Shown piece after piece: positions 40,697-52,872 of a DNA stretch of 64,000 bases; position 1 is the stretch's first letter; each line of letters starts with the position of its first letter. Source of the stretch: Zerene cesonia. Its lineage: Eukaryota; Arthropoda; Insecta; Lepidoptera; Pieridae. A program made the translations under genes and the position numbers. The DNA lies in NCBI RefSeq assembly GCF_012273895.1, contig NC_052125.1, positions 2,914,001 to 2,978,000 on the forward strand, in the 5' to 3' direction. The notes under the pieces are model-generated. The model made no database searches, had not been told where the DNA came from, and was given only the letters and a program-made list of their open reading frames with translations.

Positions 40697-40999
40697 TATA
40701 TGATATAACAAGTAGAAAAATATGACTTTAATTAGAGTTTCGTAAAGGCTTTCCTTTGGGATCCTTATACCGCAGTCGCTTGCCAAATAATTTTGCGGTA
40801 CTCTGCAGTATAGAATGTATCTTATTATTTATTATATTGCGAACTGTACGCCAAGCGACCTATATACTTGCAATCAATTTAAATACAACCTACTAAATAC
40901 ACCAGCATCAATCATCAATCTAACTCAAAAGTTGATATATTTTTTAGCATCGATTGTAACCGCTTGCTCGCTTATCAGTTATCAAAATCTTAATAAGTC

Positions 41000-41640
41000 A
41001 TGACGTTACTATAGTAACAACTTGATTACAAAACACGTAACTTTTTATTGATATATGCTGGTTAATTTATATTAGATCGACATCCCTGTAGGCAATGATA
41101 AAATAGACAATTCATTAAAAAAATGGGTGTGACGACCTCGTTATTTGATAAATATTTCATTATTAAGATTAATGGGTCCCGATGAGGATAAGATAAATTT
41201 TATGCATGTCTTATTCGATAATTTACACAATCCAGTCTGAAGTAAAGTTATATTAAAATTCTTTACGGACGAAGCCGCCATGCTTAATTATAAGATAAAT
41301 CATTAACAATATCAATATGACGGAGATATCCGTTTAAGTTAACATAGCCATCCGGTCACACGGCATTTATCTCCAAGCCTAATTGGAGCAATCATTCCCG
41401 CACACATAAAAGTAACGAACGACGCGTTAACAGAAAAAATACAAGCTGAAGAAAGCATCTGGCGTGAAGTAATCATCACACAATAGCACGTGCCACCATA
41501 TGCAGAGCGTGGCTACAGTCAATATGGCCCATGTCCCCCTCTCGCTCGATTCAACAAAGTTGACTTTCCATAAAACATGCAACGGCACCTAATCTGTTTA
41601 TGTATACATTGCTATTTACAAACATCGACGCGTGCAACCC
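41000..41640. other. No feature seen
   Basis: Unique-looking AT-rich DNA upstream of the promoter-like patch at 41.65 kb. Confidence 0.3.
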
Positions 41641-42052
41641 GAGGACATTCAAGCAGCATTGGATAGCGTGCAACACGACGCGGTCGTTGGTTGCGTTTCG
41701 GAAATTGTTCTTTGATAGTTAATTTCAATCGTACCGAGTGCACGTCATACTGTTGAACCGCCCACGGGTCGTAGGACGTGCGCGCGAGTCGAAAAAATTT
41801 GTATTTACGAAGTGAAATTGTTAGGTGTAACGCTAGGTACCGTTTGGGGCCCGGTTGTTCTTTTATCGTCTGATTGTTGCAATTAGACGTTGGTGATTGT
41901 GTTGTGTCGTTGAACTCTCCAGTGAAATTATGTACTAATATATTCTTTAGATTTGAATATTAGATAGTTCCAGTTTCTCGCTCAAATATTTTGTGAAACA
42001 TGTTATGAAAATTGATACGGTGTAAGCGGAAAAATGCATGACATGTGTAAGT
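41640..42052 (+). promoter_or_regulatory. Candidate promoter and first exon
   Basis: A ~400-bp CpG-bearing, repeat-free patch (CGACGCGGTCGTTGG, GGACGTGCGCGCGAGTCG) leads to AAAATGCATGACATGT|GTAAGTAC, a strong donor at 42050 after a 4-codon ATG start. The phase left (1 nt) does not join directly to the DLGAP exon at 55461, so either another exon intervenes or it is non-coding. Confidence 0.3.
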
Positions 42053-42941
42053 ACAAATTTGTGTGGTATTTGAATATCTAATATCCTTTCGTACATGTTA
42101 GTAAATATTATGGTAGTAAAATATCAAAAAATGCATGACTAAGCCGCAATAGAAATGAAGTGGGTCGTTTTTGACTTCGATCAACAGCATCTTAAGTCGA
42201 TTCATTAAGGTTGGTTTTTCTATACCATTCAATATAATAGTTATGAATCACCGCACGTAGATGGTGAGCGCATTCGATGCCTTTAAAAATTTCTTCGCAT
42301 TTCTTCCGCTTGCCATATTGAACGAGGAAATTTCTGAAATCGTGTTTTATTTATGAAACGCAGCTAAATGGCCGTCAGATATGACCGGAGACATGTGTAA
42401 TTTCATCACTTCCGTGTGTTTCGAATATGATACATACAAGTGTACAACAAGGAAACAAGGAAATTTGAGAAAAAGTATGACATCCCAAATTATCTATACT
42501 AATTTCATGTACGAACATGATTTACGGGTTTTTAATACCTACAGACAAATGATGGAAAGTCACGCATGCGTAATTGTTTTCCGGTAATTATTAATTAATA
42601 TTTAAACTCTTTCACTGTTTCGTGAGTGTTTCACGAGCATTACCTTGTTAAGCACGTAAAGATATCAATGAGTAGGTTACAAAAAATGTTATCAGCTTTA
42701 TCAGAAACGAGTAGCGCGTAACATCAGTTTTGGATATATTACGTTTTTTTTTTATAATATAATTGTAATACAGAGATTGTGATAAAAATGATAATCTCAT
42801 AGATAGTATTGTTTCTACTTGAATATGCAAAGTTTTATATAGCATATAATATTTACTATTGATGATTATACGATCTAATCCTAATAAACGTACCATTTAT
42901 GATATTGAACATACATAAATGATTATTGAAGCACTAATTGG

Positions 42942-43132
42942 CCTGCGGTTTCACCCGCGTAAGTCCGTATCCCGTAGGAATATCGCGATAAAAAGTTACC
43001 TATATGTTATTCCAGTTGTTCATCTATCTACGTACCAAATTTCAATGCAATCGGTTCAGTAGTTTTTACGTGGAAGAGCAACAAACACAAACACATCCTT
43101 ATAAACTTTCGCATTTATAATATTAGAAGGAT
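42942..43132 (-). mobile_element. Short Helitron, CTAG end lost
   Basis: Starts in the hairpin (TGCGGTTTCACCCGCG) and ends TAATATTAGAAGGA. Confidence 0.75.
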
Positions 43133-43182
43133 AGTAGGATATAATATTTACTGATGAATAAATGAATTTTATTGATGAATAA

Positions 43183-43249
43183 ATGGCTGCTATAAGCTAG
43201 CTATAGGCTATATATGTACTACGGGCGAAGACGGGGCGGACCGCTAGTG
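43183..43249 (+). repeat. Second-family Helitron-like 3' end
   Basis: CTATAGGCTATATATGTACT then GACGGGGCGGACCGCTAGT. Confidence 0.5.
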
Positions 43250-43764
43250 GTTTGATAATATTCGCTAAAATGAGGCAACTGTTTTTTTTGGAATTCTAAA
43301 CATCTAGGTTTATATTGGCATCATAGACTAGCGCGGCCAACCCAATGGTAACGGTATTATGTACCACATTATTATAATAAAATCATAAAAAAGATTCTGT
43401 TTTTTCTTCGAATATGACGGACATTTCTACGTGTTTAATAGCGCCTATAGTCTAGTATCTCAGCGGATCTAAACGATTTACAAGCCTCTTCGTGATTATA
43501 AAACAAGCCTATTGTGTTAGCAATGTCATTGATTGATCATTTCTCTTTGAATGGATTATGAATATGTATAAATGAAGTGATATTTACAAACGTTCTATTT
43601 TCTTAGGACGTGTAATATTTGTTTTGCAATTTTCATTCTTCTCCCGTTATGCTCTGTTGTTTGTTGTTATGATATAGATTTCACAAACATCCATCAATTC
43701 GCGGGTTGTCAATATTGATTGTTTTTATCTTATCTAGCCGGAGAAGTGTTCGATGACGATTCGA

Positions 43765-43968
43765 CTGCTGCGCCCCGCGGTTTCACCCGCGTAAGTCCGT
43801 ATCCCGTAGGAATATCGGAATAAAAAGTGCCTATATGTTATTCCAATTGTCCAGCTGTCTACGTACCAAATTTCATTGCAATCGGTTCAGTAGTTTTTGC
43901 GTGAAAGAGCAACAAACACACACACACATCCTTACAAACTTTCGCATTTATAATATTACTAGTAGGAT
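43765..43968 (-). mobile_element. Short Helitron, CTAG end decayed
   Basis: ACTGCTGCGCCCCGCGG to TAATATTACTAGTAGGA. Confidence 0.78.
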
Positions 43969-43979
43969 AGGATTATTAA

Positions 43980-44810
43980 ACACGTCGACTGAATTTTGGA
44001 ATGATCTTATCGATTACAACGTCTAACAAATCTCGCTTAAGAACGGCAGTGTTGTACGTATATTGTAGTTATATAAATTTAGATGTGGTAATAGATATTT
44101 CTCTACAAATTATACACTCACCGTAATCCTATCATTCGAACAGGAAACTGCGGTTCTTAAGAAGCTGATATTGATTACGACCGCTACCCGCGCCGTGGCG
44201 TGATTGTACCATTCCGGATGCATATATTTCTATGTGGATAGTTGTATCTAAAGACCCGTGGTGTGATTAGTGACCCTGCATATTAATCTTCGACTCGAGA
44301 GGGTTCGCTACTGCTGGTATATTTGTTTTATTGTAGTGTTTAAGTGTTAACATTTGTTTGGTAGTTTATATGAAGAAAACAAATTTAGTTTGAGTTGGAC
44401 TCGTGATCGGTGATACTAAAGTGCCCGTACGTTAAGAAGTAAATTAAAACAAAAAATTGTTCAACCATCCGATTTTCCATAAATTTTATAACCTCGATTC
44501 TTTTATTGTTTGTTGTTATAAACAAACAAACTCTTCAGCTTTATAATATCAGTCTACCTAGATTAGAAAGGAACCGAATGTATCATAGCATGCGTCGAGC
44601 TATTTCGACCAAGAGCTTAAGCTAAAAGCATAGTGAATGAGCTGTTACTAATGTGTTGGATACTTGAAGTGCTGCCGTGACGAAACGAAATAAATTATAT
44701 TCAAAACGTAATTGCTGTGAAATTGCCCGTGAAGAATTTGTATTAATAGAATCGACCTTATCCGAATTGTGAGAGAATGAATTCAAGGATTTTGAAGAAA
44801 ATTTGCTGGA
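43980..44810. other. Mostly unique DNA
   Basis: CpG-bearing patch ACCGCTACCCGCGCCGTGGC at 44181. A second-family start fragment (AACTCTTCAGCTTTATAATA) at 44529-44548. No coding signal. Confidence 0.3.
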
Positions 44811-44814
44811 TTAG

Positions 44815-45110
44815 AAAGAAAAAAGAAAGAAAGAAAGAAAAACATTTATTTTGACACAGACATACACACACACACAACAGATCATAACAGAAAACAGAAG
44901 CATACAATAAATCAAAGAAAAAAAAGAGGAAAATGAAATTTAACGGCTAGAGTTAACAATAATGTGTGGCTGCGTGTGCCAAAAAGGGATGCCACTCAGG
45001 AAACCAGATTACTGGATTTTGTTCCACGTTATCTCCAGCCTCCAGGCTCAATACGTTGGTAGGTCCCGGTTCTAGGTTAAAACAATAAACTTTACGCAAT
45101 AAAGATAAAA
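44815..45110 (+). repeat. Probable retroposon fragment
   Basis: (AAAG)n then CATTTATTTTGACACAGACA, a CA-run, and GTGTGCCAAAAAGGGATGCC. I believe this wording marks the 3' region of a lepidopteran non-LTR element; moderate to low certainty. Confidence 0.35.
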
Positions 45111-45799
45111 AGATAATCTGGTTCTGATAGCACATCCTCACGCAATCGTTTTTCCTTTTATATTGATACAGCGAGTTAATTCCTTTTAACTTAATGACTA
45201 TGACCAATTTGGAAGTTATATAGATGTCGAGAAAGTAAAGAATTTTCGAAACGCTCTTAGAAACTCATTAATTATTATTTTTAACTTTGATACAATAAAA
45301 ATTGTGTCTAATAATTAATCAAGCATAAAAATTATTTTCTACGAAAAGGTCACCAACGCTCCCGTGGGAGAGGTACTACTCCATATTCTAAAAGACCTCC
45401 GTACTAAAGTACCAAATGACAACAATTTTCCATCAAACACAAAAACTAGCACGTCATTCGATAGAAAAACTTTATGATTAGTGAAGTAATTCTGGTAGAT
45501 TTAACTACCCTCGTTTAAGAAAACATTGGTTGAAAACCTACCTCGTCATGAAATAGATTAATTTAAATATTGAAAAATTATAAATTAATTGATTTGCTTA
45601 GAGAAATATTTATTTATTTCTATTGTTAAGATAAATATTCTTAAAAAGTTCACATAAAAAAAAAGGATTTAATCGAAAAATTGCCATAAATTATACATTT
45701 CAGTTTGCACATTAAATGTAATGTTGAATAACTTTAAGTACGTCATTTCCTCTGGAAAAAAAAATTTTGTGCTTATTATTGACATGATCCTGTAAGTAA

Positions 45800-46225
45800 T
45801 AAAACAAATCAGCTGGCGGTAAGTTGGGGGAAAACTCGTCAGCTGATACATTTACTTAGGCTATAAATGTTTCCGACTAGCTCCTACGTTACACCTTTAG
45901 GGCATCAGCTGACAAACATTCCACCTACATATAGCCTGCTGACTTATTTATTTATTAAAAACAATACATAAACTATCATCTGATAAATTTTCTTTTGGGA
46001 GGAAATCACTGAACACATATATATTTTTTTCATATTTATGTGACCAGCTGACGTATAATCCACCACTTTATAGATAGCTGACAATTTTATTTCTTCACAA
46101 TATTAGTTTAACTTTAATTTGATAAATTTTTTAATCGGGAATAAATGATTGAAAATAATTTTTTTTATTACGTGCGTGGGCGGCTACCACTGCTCAACCC
46201 ACCCTCGGAGCCGCAGCTGACGTTC
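45800..46225. repeat. Degenerate tandem repeat with five CAGCTG E-boxes
   Basis: CAGCTG at 45810, 45840, 45906, 46045 and 46214. Units starting at 45906 and 46045 align over ~130 bp (CAGCTGAC, ATTCCACC/ATCCACC, GCTGAC, TGATAAATTTT). Period about 139 bp. Confidence 0.6.
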
Positions 46226-46229
46226 ACAA

Positions 46230-47230
46230 CGCTTCATAATGCAACTTTCTGAGGCATTTTACGAGTTATCGACTGAGAAGAAATAATTGACGAAAATTAG
46301 CGCCTGGCTTACGGACTATATATCCAAGCTCGCTATTGTCATATCCATCAACATTTCACGTTATTAGTGAAACAATAGCAACGTGATGCTTCATGTCGAT
46401 TTATGTTGAGCAAGCTCTATTATAACACCGTGACGATTGTGGATTTCTCACGGGAGAAACTAATTTTTTGCCAATTGACACGATTTTTTTAAGCTTCACA
46501 TGTCTGTTTGTCTGTCTGTTACGAACTATTTTCATCCAATCGAAAGCGTGATGTTGACACAAAAAACTGGACAGATTTAAACTAACTTCGTACACTTAAT
46601 CATCGATGGCAGTACAATAATTTAATGAGTTTATCTCATTATCCTGATAAGGATCGCCAGGTTTAAATTAACGCCTAATTGGGTAACAGTGGCAATGGAA
46701 TTATCGGACTGAATTGGTTGAAACAGATTTGGTACTCAAATTTTAGATAGCCAGGGGACAGACAGTCACCAAATATTCACGGGCGGTGGTAGCGCTTACC
46801 ACCAGGCGACTATGACATAAAATGGACACAGCAAAGTCTTAGTAATAGGATCTCGCTCTACCCTTGGCTATGGGGCCTTAAAGACGAGATAAAAAGCAGT
46901 ACTGATCGAGCAATGTTGCACGAGAAATGTAAACTTTCCACCATAAGCCTTCAATCGAGTTTTCGAGGCAGTGAAATACGATCAGAGTGTATCGTGGGAG
47001 CCGCTTTCTAGTATTCTCTTACGTGTTAGCGTATTGTTTGCGGTATTTATTGCGCTGAATGTATAATAATAGACCATTGCATTGAAACTAACTTTTGCGC
47101 GCGGCCTCGCTCGCGTTCGAATTTTAAATCTAAACCATCCACGGATATGAAGTTCAGCGAAATAAGCACAGGAAAGTAAATAATGCAAACAGTCCAATCA
47201 AATTGATTTATGAATCTTGATATATATAAA
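46230..47230. other. No gene; small repeat scraps
   Basis: A family C/E phrase (GGGCGGTGGTAGCGCTTACC) at 46781. AT-rich otherwise. Confidence 0.3.
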
Positions 47231-47618
47231 TCTCGTGTCACAATGTTTGTCCTCAATGGACTCCTAAACCACTTAACCGATTATAATAAAATTCGCACAC
47301 CATGTGCAGTTCAATGCAACTTGAGAGATAGTTAAAATAATTTTAATTACGATAAATGACAACCCGGGCGGAGCCGGGGCGTGCAGCTCGTATAATCTTC
47401 TCCACGCCTTACAATTGGACCGATTTGAATAAAATTTAGTATACATATAGTTTGGGACCCGGTAAAGAACATGGGATAGTTTCGATATCGGATATTCCCC
47501 GGGATCGTATAATATAGGAAGTAAAACCGGGTTACTGTATCTTATCCTTTGACTACGCGAACGAATCCGCGGCCAGTGACCTAGTGAATAATAAATATAG
47601 AGAAAATAATGATACCTT

Positions 47619-47830
47619 GACCGCCTCCTTGGTACAGTGATTAACGCCTGAGCGAAGAACCGAGGGGTCCTGGGTTCAATTCCCAGTGGGGATGCACAAA
47701 AAAAACATGTCTCGGTTTGGCAGGACACAGAAGGCTGATCACCTACTTGTCCGTAAAGAAAACCGATCTGTGAAACAGATGTACATCATCTGCCCCATAC
47801 CCCAGTACGGGACACGGGACTTTACTTTTA
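47619..47830 (+). mobile_element. tRNA-derived SINE (family B), near full length
   Basis: GACCGCCTCCTTGGTACAGT head, B-box GGGTTCAATTCCC, body ends CCCAGTACGGGACACGGGAC. Opposite orientation to the two Dym-intron copies. Confidence 0.78.
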
Positions 47831-48079
47831 CTGATACCTACTTACAGCTCCACGGATACGCTTTGAAGATGGAAACCTAGAAATTGACAGAGCAGTGTTT
47901 TAAGAAACATTCGTATGAATAAACAAACGTACCACAGCAATTATTGAAGGAATAGGTACAAGCAATTAGATCTATTGAATTACTAAACCGAATCAATTGA
48001 TTGCGGCCTCTAATTCAATTTTATGATGAATTGCGAACGATTTATCCAATTGACTGTAACGTTGGTGATTTATTACCTG

Positions 48080-48258
48080 CTAGCTGCGTCCCGCGGTTTC
48101 ACGCGCGTCAGTTTGTATCCCGTAGGTATATCGGGATAAAAAGTTGTCTATGTGTTATTCCAGTTGTTCAGCTATCTACATACCAAATTTCATTGCAATC
48201 GGTCCCGTAGTTTTTGTGTGAAAGAGTAATAAACTTCCGCATTTATAATATTAGTAGG
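48080..48258 (-). mobile_element. Short Helitron, small internal deletion
   Basis: CTAGCTGCGTCCCGCGG to TAATATTAGTAGGA; lacks the CAAACACACACATCC stretch. Confidence 0.78.
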
Positions 48259-48259
48259 A

Positions 48260-48545
48260 CTAGCTGTAGCCCGCAGCTGTACACTCGTTAAATTCGTAGT
48301 GAAACCCCTTACCGTGAAGATTTCCTGCTATCTTTGAAATATCTTAATTCCTAAGCTTTATTTTAACTTGATTACATAGAAACCTCGAAAATAACAGTAT
48401 TTCTCCACTATTTCTGGATATTATTTAATATCAAATCACTGTATCTATTTAAAAAACCCCATCCAAATCTGTTGCTTAATTTTAAAGATCTAACCATACA
48501 GACGCACAGACGGCAGGAAGCGACTTTGTTTTATACTATGTAGTG
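48260..48545 (-). repeat. CTAG-type repeat, sixth family, longest copy
   Basis: CTAGCTGTAGCCCGCAGCTG ... AAACCCCATCCAAATCTGTT ... AGCGACTTTGTTTTATACTA. Inserted directly beside a Helitron end. Confidence 0.5.
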
Positions 48546-48614
48546 AAAGAGAATTACTGTTTCTGGAACGATTTGTGTTGTCTATTTGATTACTATCGTC
48601 TACTATCGTCACTT

Positions 48615-48730
48615 ATATACAATCTATCTCTCTGTATATAATCTACCTCTGTACCAAATCTCATACAAATACGTTAAGCTGTTTTCGCGTGAAAGAGTAA
48701 CAAACATCCATCCACACTATCGCGTTTATC
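48615..48730 (-). repeat. Third-family CTAG-type fragment
   Basis: ATCTATCTCTCTGTATATAA ... GAAAGAGTAACAAACATCCA. Confidence 0.4.
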
Positions 48731-48796
48731 ATATTTTTGCTATCTGGAATCATCATATACGGGCTGACCACGCACGCTAGTACCGTTAAAGTACCC

Positions 48797-48890
48797 GAAA
48801 CATACGGTTAATGTTAATAAATATAATGAATAAACCGCGTTTAAAATCCGTTAAAAAGTCTTTAATAAATACTCGCGTAAATCGAACACA
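48797..48890. repeat. Palindromic repeat (family D), half copy
   Basis: ATAATGAATAAACCGCGTTT then AAAATCCGTTAAAAAGTC and ACTCGCGTAAATCGAACAC, the right half of 13336-13540. Confidence 0.5.
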
Positions 48891-49174
48891 GTAACTTTCA
48901 TATACAACAACGAGAAAATAAATGCTCATGGTAGTTTGATTCATATGAATAAATAAATGTATTGGAAAGTAATTACGCAGATAAAAGCTATCAAAAGTAA
49001 GTTATTATGGTTTCTTTTATATTTGGCACTGTATAATGTATGTAATAGGTACTCTGTGAGATGATTCTAAGAACATATTTCTAGCTCCATATTGTTTCAG
49101 GCATTTACATCGTTTATACTACAGATGAAATACGCAAAAAGTTATTTTTCCTTATCTTAATATCCTACTTATTA

Positions 49175-49369
49175 TCCTACTTATATTATAAATGCGAAAG
49201 TTTGTAATGTTGTGTGTGTATTTGTTGCTCTTTCACGTAAAAACTACCAACCGATTGCAATGAAGGTACGTAGACAGCTAGACAACTGGAATAACATATA
49301 GGCAACTTTTCATCCCGATATTCGTACGGGGTACAGACTTATGCGAGTTAAACCGCGGGGCGCAGCTAG
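49175..49369 (+). mobile_element. Short Helitron, near intact
   Basis: TCCTACTTATATTATAAATG to GGGCGCAGCTAG. Confidence 0.8.
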
Positions 49370-49539
49370 TATTCAATTAAGACAAATAATCATCAAACTC
49401 AGTTCACCCATTCGAAAGTTAACAAACACATAAAAATGCATTGCCATTCGCCACAACCACCTGCGCCTTGTGAATTCGGTTGAAAACTCGCGAAAACAGG
49501 GTAAATCGCCTGCGTTTCACGGAAAGCGAATTAGAGTTC

Positions 49540-49600
49540 ATTGACCGGCAACATGGCGGCGATCGCTTGCGGACCAGTTACCGTTGTTTCGATGATTTTA
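49540..49600. promoter_or_regulatory. Possible YY1/PHO-type site
   Basis: GGCAACATGGCGGCGATCGC matches the CAAnATGGCGGC core of YY1/Pleiohomeotic sites, often found near insect promoters or Polycomb elements. Isolated motif in unique DNA. Confidence 0.3.
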
Positions 49601-49717
49601 TGGCATAATTTTCATAACGTTACAGTTTTACGAGCGTTAGTTATTTGAGATATTGTGGGTAGAGTTGAATCTTCGTGCTATCATGCTAGCTGAACCGCCA
49701 GGATACCTTTCTTTTAT

Positions 49718-49870
49718 GTCATAGCGGGCAGCTGAGCTGACGGTTCGCCCGGTGGTAAGCGATCACCACCGCCCATCAACTGCCCGCTTTTAAGCAGTAA
49801 AGTTTAAGGATAGGATTGACGACTGGAAAGAGGGAATAGACTGGAAAGGGTGAGGGACAGAAATAAATCG
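49718..49870 (+). repeat. Family E head fragment
   Basis: TTTATGTCATAGCGGGCAGC ... GGTAAGCGATCACCACCGCC ... AGTAAAGTTTAAGGATAGG. Confidence 0.5.
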
Positions 49871-49986
49871 TCTCTGAAAATTTCAACTGCTTATCCCGGA
49901 TCATGAGTGCTACAACTCTGCTGTTAATATTTTATACGAAAACAGCTTATCGTATTTATATGAAACTTGATACAGAGATAGTATAA

Positions 49987-50159
49987 TCTATACTAATATT
50001 GTAAAGCTGAAGAGTTTATTTGTTTGTTTGTTTGGACGCACTAATCTCAGGAACTTCTGTTCCGAATTGAAAAATTCTTTCAGTATTACATAGCACATTT
50101 ATTGAGGAAGGCTATAGGCTATAAATGTACCACGGACGAAGCCGGGGCGGACCGGTAGT
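49987..50159 (+). mobile_element. Second-family Helitron-like element, best copy
   Basis: TCTATACTAATATTGTAAAG to GGGCGGACCGGTAGT, 173 bp; reference for the split copy at 10496. Confidence 0.65.
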
Positions 50160-50499
50160 TAATTATAGACTGGATTAGCACATAGGCTACTTTTTACCCG
50201 GGTACCACGCGAGTGACGCCGCGGATGATTTTCAATGGACATACATTTAAAATTTCATAATTCCGAACACACTTTAATCGATTTGTGACGTTCAAAATAT
50301 AAAATCGTTTTGGTGCATAAAAAATAATAATCGATACTTAAACATAATCGATTGTTGCATAGTGTAACGATTAATTGAATTGAAACATATCGATATGGCG
50401 CTATTCGATAGCTGTGTAATTACACCTAATTTTAAGGAGGAATTAATGGCTCTGGCAACTGTATTTGTGTTATTCTTAACATATAGCATTTATCCCTTT

Positions 50500-50690
50500 C
50501 CTTCATTCCCATCCCATTCCTTTCCTTTATTCCTCTCATCAATCCTTTCTTAATCCCTTCCCAATTTAAAGTCTGCAATCCATTTGTAGAGGCGTAAGGT
50601 CTGTTATTGAGCTCTCCAAATGTTCATGGGCGTTGGTAGCGCTTACCATCAGGCGACCCACCGGCTCCATTGCCGACTGTAACATAAATA
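50500..50690 (+). mobile_element. Family C retroposon, copy 2
   Basis: GCAATCCATTTGTAGAGGCG ... GCGCTTACCATCAGGCGACC ... GCCGACTGTAACATAAATAAG. Confidence 0.6.
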
Positions 50691-50900
50691 AGAAATACAA
50701 TTGGCTTGAATAACATTCCGTTATCACATATTATACAGATCAGCGAAGAGCCGAGATAATTTGTGACGCGATGAAGCGTACAGTTTCCAACGGCCTGAGA
50801 TTGTGTAGTGATGTACCGATATCGAGAGAATGACATAATAATATGTGATTTGTACATTAATGGATGTTTTATATGTCTCAAACAATAGTTAATATATTTT

Positions 50901-51110
50901 TTGAAGTGAAACTTCTTTAGAATCGTTGTGATTTCAAACCTGATGCAACGGAAAAAACGACAGGTAAGAGACATAAATACAAAAATGTGTAGAATGAAGC
51001 CGGCAAAGAATGGGACAGAGATATATACATACTATTTTATTCATTCTTTTTTCGATTTACTGATGTTTTCCTTCTATCGTGTGTGAATGAAACAAACACC
51101 TTTTTTTTTT
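50901..51110 (-). repeat. ~210-bp MITE-like repeat, copy C (inverted)
   Basis: TTGAAGTGAAACTTCTTTAG ... CTTCTATCGTGTGTGAATG; inverse of 8791-9000 and 52419-52632. Confidence 0.65.
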
Positions 51111-51668
51111 GTTTGTATGTTTGTATGACTACTTATAGGTTATCCGTACATATGCTATCGGGGGTAACAAAAATTAACTCGCGAACATTTATTTAAAAAT
51201 GGAAAGTAAGTTTACAATAGTTGTTTTGTTTTTGCGTTGTGATTTTGAAAATGTCTTATTTTATGAAATAGAAACTGATTTTATTCAAATAAAAAGAAAT
51301 TCGACACTATAAAAAATAACAACACACACACACACACAAGTCACAAGTATCGTCAAGGTAACTACAGATGAAAAATGCAATCGATATTGCCATAGTTATT
51401 GCTAGATTATATCGAAACGGGCACACCATTTTCAACATTCGCCAGACCAAGCGTCAATTGCTCTGTCTCACGCAAAAGTGGATTACAAATGGACAAACGG
51501 CTCTGATGATGTACAGCCTCGTTTCTGGAATATGTACCCTTTGTCCAGCTGATAGAGGTCACATTTGAATGCATAGTTTCGTAGTTGGAACTTGGAATTA
51601 TTAGTATGTTGCCTTGACTGTTCCGAGACGTGGTTCATTGTTAATGTTGTCAGTTGATTTATACTGAA

Positions 51669-51868
51669 CTAGCTGCGCCCCGCGGTTTCACCTGCGTAAG
51701 TCCATATACCGTAGGAATATCGGGATAAATGATTGCCTATATGTTATTCCAATTGTCCAGCTGTATACGTACCAAATTTCATTGCAATCGATTCAGTACT
51801 TTTTGCGTGAAAGAGCAACAAACACACTCACATCCTCACAAACTTTCGTATTTATAATATTAGTAGGA
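51669..51868 (-). mobile_element. Short Helitron, intact ends
   Basis: CTAGCTGCGCCCCGCGG to TAATATTAGTAGGA. Confidence 0.85.
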
Positions 51869-51879
51869 TAGGATAGGAT

Positions 51880-52415
51880 TTGACCACCCAATATCAATCT
51901 GGTTGTTCAGTAGTTTAGTTCAGTTTCCAAAGTAAATAAGATCGCTTGTAAGTGATAAGGCCGCCTTCTGTGCTATATGTTTTAGAGTAATTATTATGGT
52001 ATTTATTTCTGCTATGTTGACAGCACAATAAAATGTTTAAAATAAAAATAAAATAAATAAATAAATAAAATATTTGCATGATATATTTATTGATGGGATT
52101 GATCGAAAAAGCATTAAAATTAAATTAAGCATTAATCAATTTTATTAAAATTGTAATAATGCCAATTCATTTTTAAAATTGAAGGTTGGATATGGTAATA
52201 ATAATAAGAATCGTTGTTAGGTTTTCGGAATTGGGGAAGTAAGTCATTGCGCGCTTTGAATGTAATAAAGATATAAAGAAATGAAAGAAATGAATTGCTT
52301 ATAACTATGTCAGGCTACTTGCATCCAAGTATCGACTGCAATGGTCGTCTTTCAACCACTAGCAAATATGTTAATTGCGACATCCGTAAAATTCTTTCTG
52401 TACCATTGTTCTTAA
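51880..52415. other. No feature seen
   Basis: AT-rich; an (AATA)n run at 52040-52065. Confidence 0.3.
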
Positions 52416-52418
52416 GCA

Positions 52419-52632
52419 AAAAAAAGGTGTGTGTGCGATTCACACACGATAGAAGTGAAACTTCTATATAAAATAATAAAATAAGAATGAATATATATAA
52501 AATAGTATGTATATTTCTGTCTCATTGTTTGCCGGCTTCATTCTACACATTTTTGTATTTGTGTCTCTTACCTGTCGCTTTTTCCGTTGTATCAGGTTTG
52601 AAATCACAACGATTCTAAAGAAGTTTCACTTC
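52419..52632 (+). repeat. ~210-bp MITE-like repeat, copy B
   Basis: GGTGTGTGTGCGATTCACAC ... CTAAAGAAGTTTCACTTCA, same orientation as copy A. Confidence 0.65.
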
Positions 52633-52671
52633 AAAAATTCTTTTTTTACATCCAATGACTATATTTAAATA

Positions 52672-52872
52672 TATCATATCCTTTTCCTTACCCTTCAAAG
52701 TCCTTTCCTTTATTCCTATCGCCAATCCTTTCTTAATTCCTTCCCAAAAAGTCGGCAATCCATTTGTAGAAGCGTAAGGTCTGCAATGGACCTTATGCCT
52801 CTCCAAATGTTCATGGGCGCTGACCATCATGCCGCTCCGACCAGCTCCATTGCCGACTGTAAAATAAAAAAA
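52672..52872 (+). mobile_element. Family C retroposon, copy 3
   Basis: ATATCATATCCTTTTCCTTA ... GCAATCCATTTGTAGAAGCG ... GCCGACTGTAAAATAAAAAA. Confidence 0.6.

Noticed and set aside
42037..42049. ATG CAT GAC ATG T as the DLGAP start exon
   Set aside because: Leaves phase 1 while the exon at 55461 needs phase 2, so they cannot join directly; kept only as a promoter candidate.
44953..45207. 84-codon minus-strand ORF
   Set aside because: Overlaps a probable retroposon end; the sequence resembles no family.
51368..51568. 66-codon ORF near a CA microsatellite
   Set aside because: No homology or splice signals.
30272..51868. Regular ~200-bp repeats considered as an array (CRISPR- or satellite-like)
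   Set aside because: They are dispersed, in both orientations, with Helitron ends; the organism is an insect.
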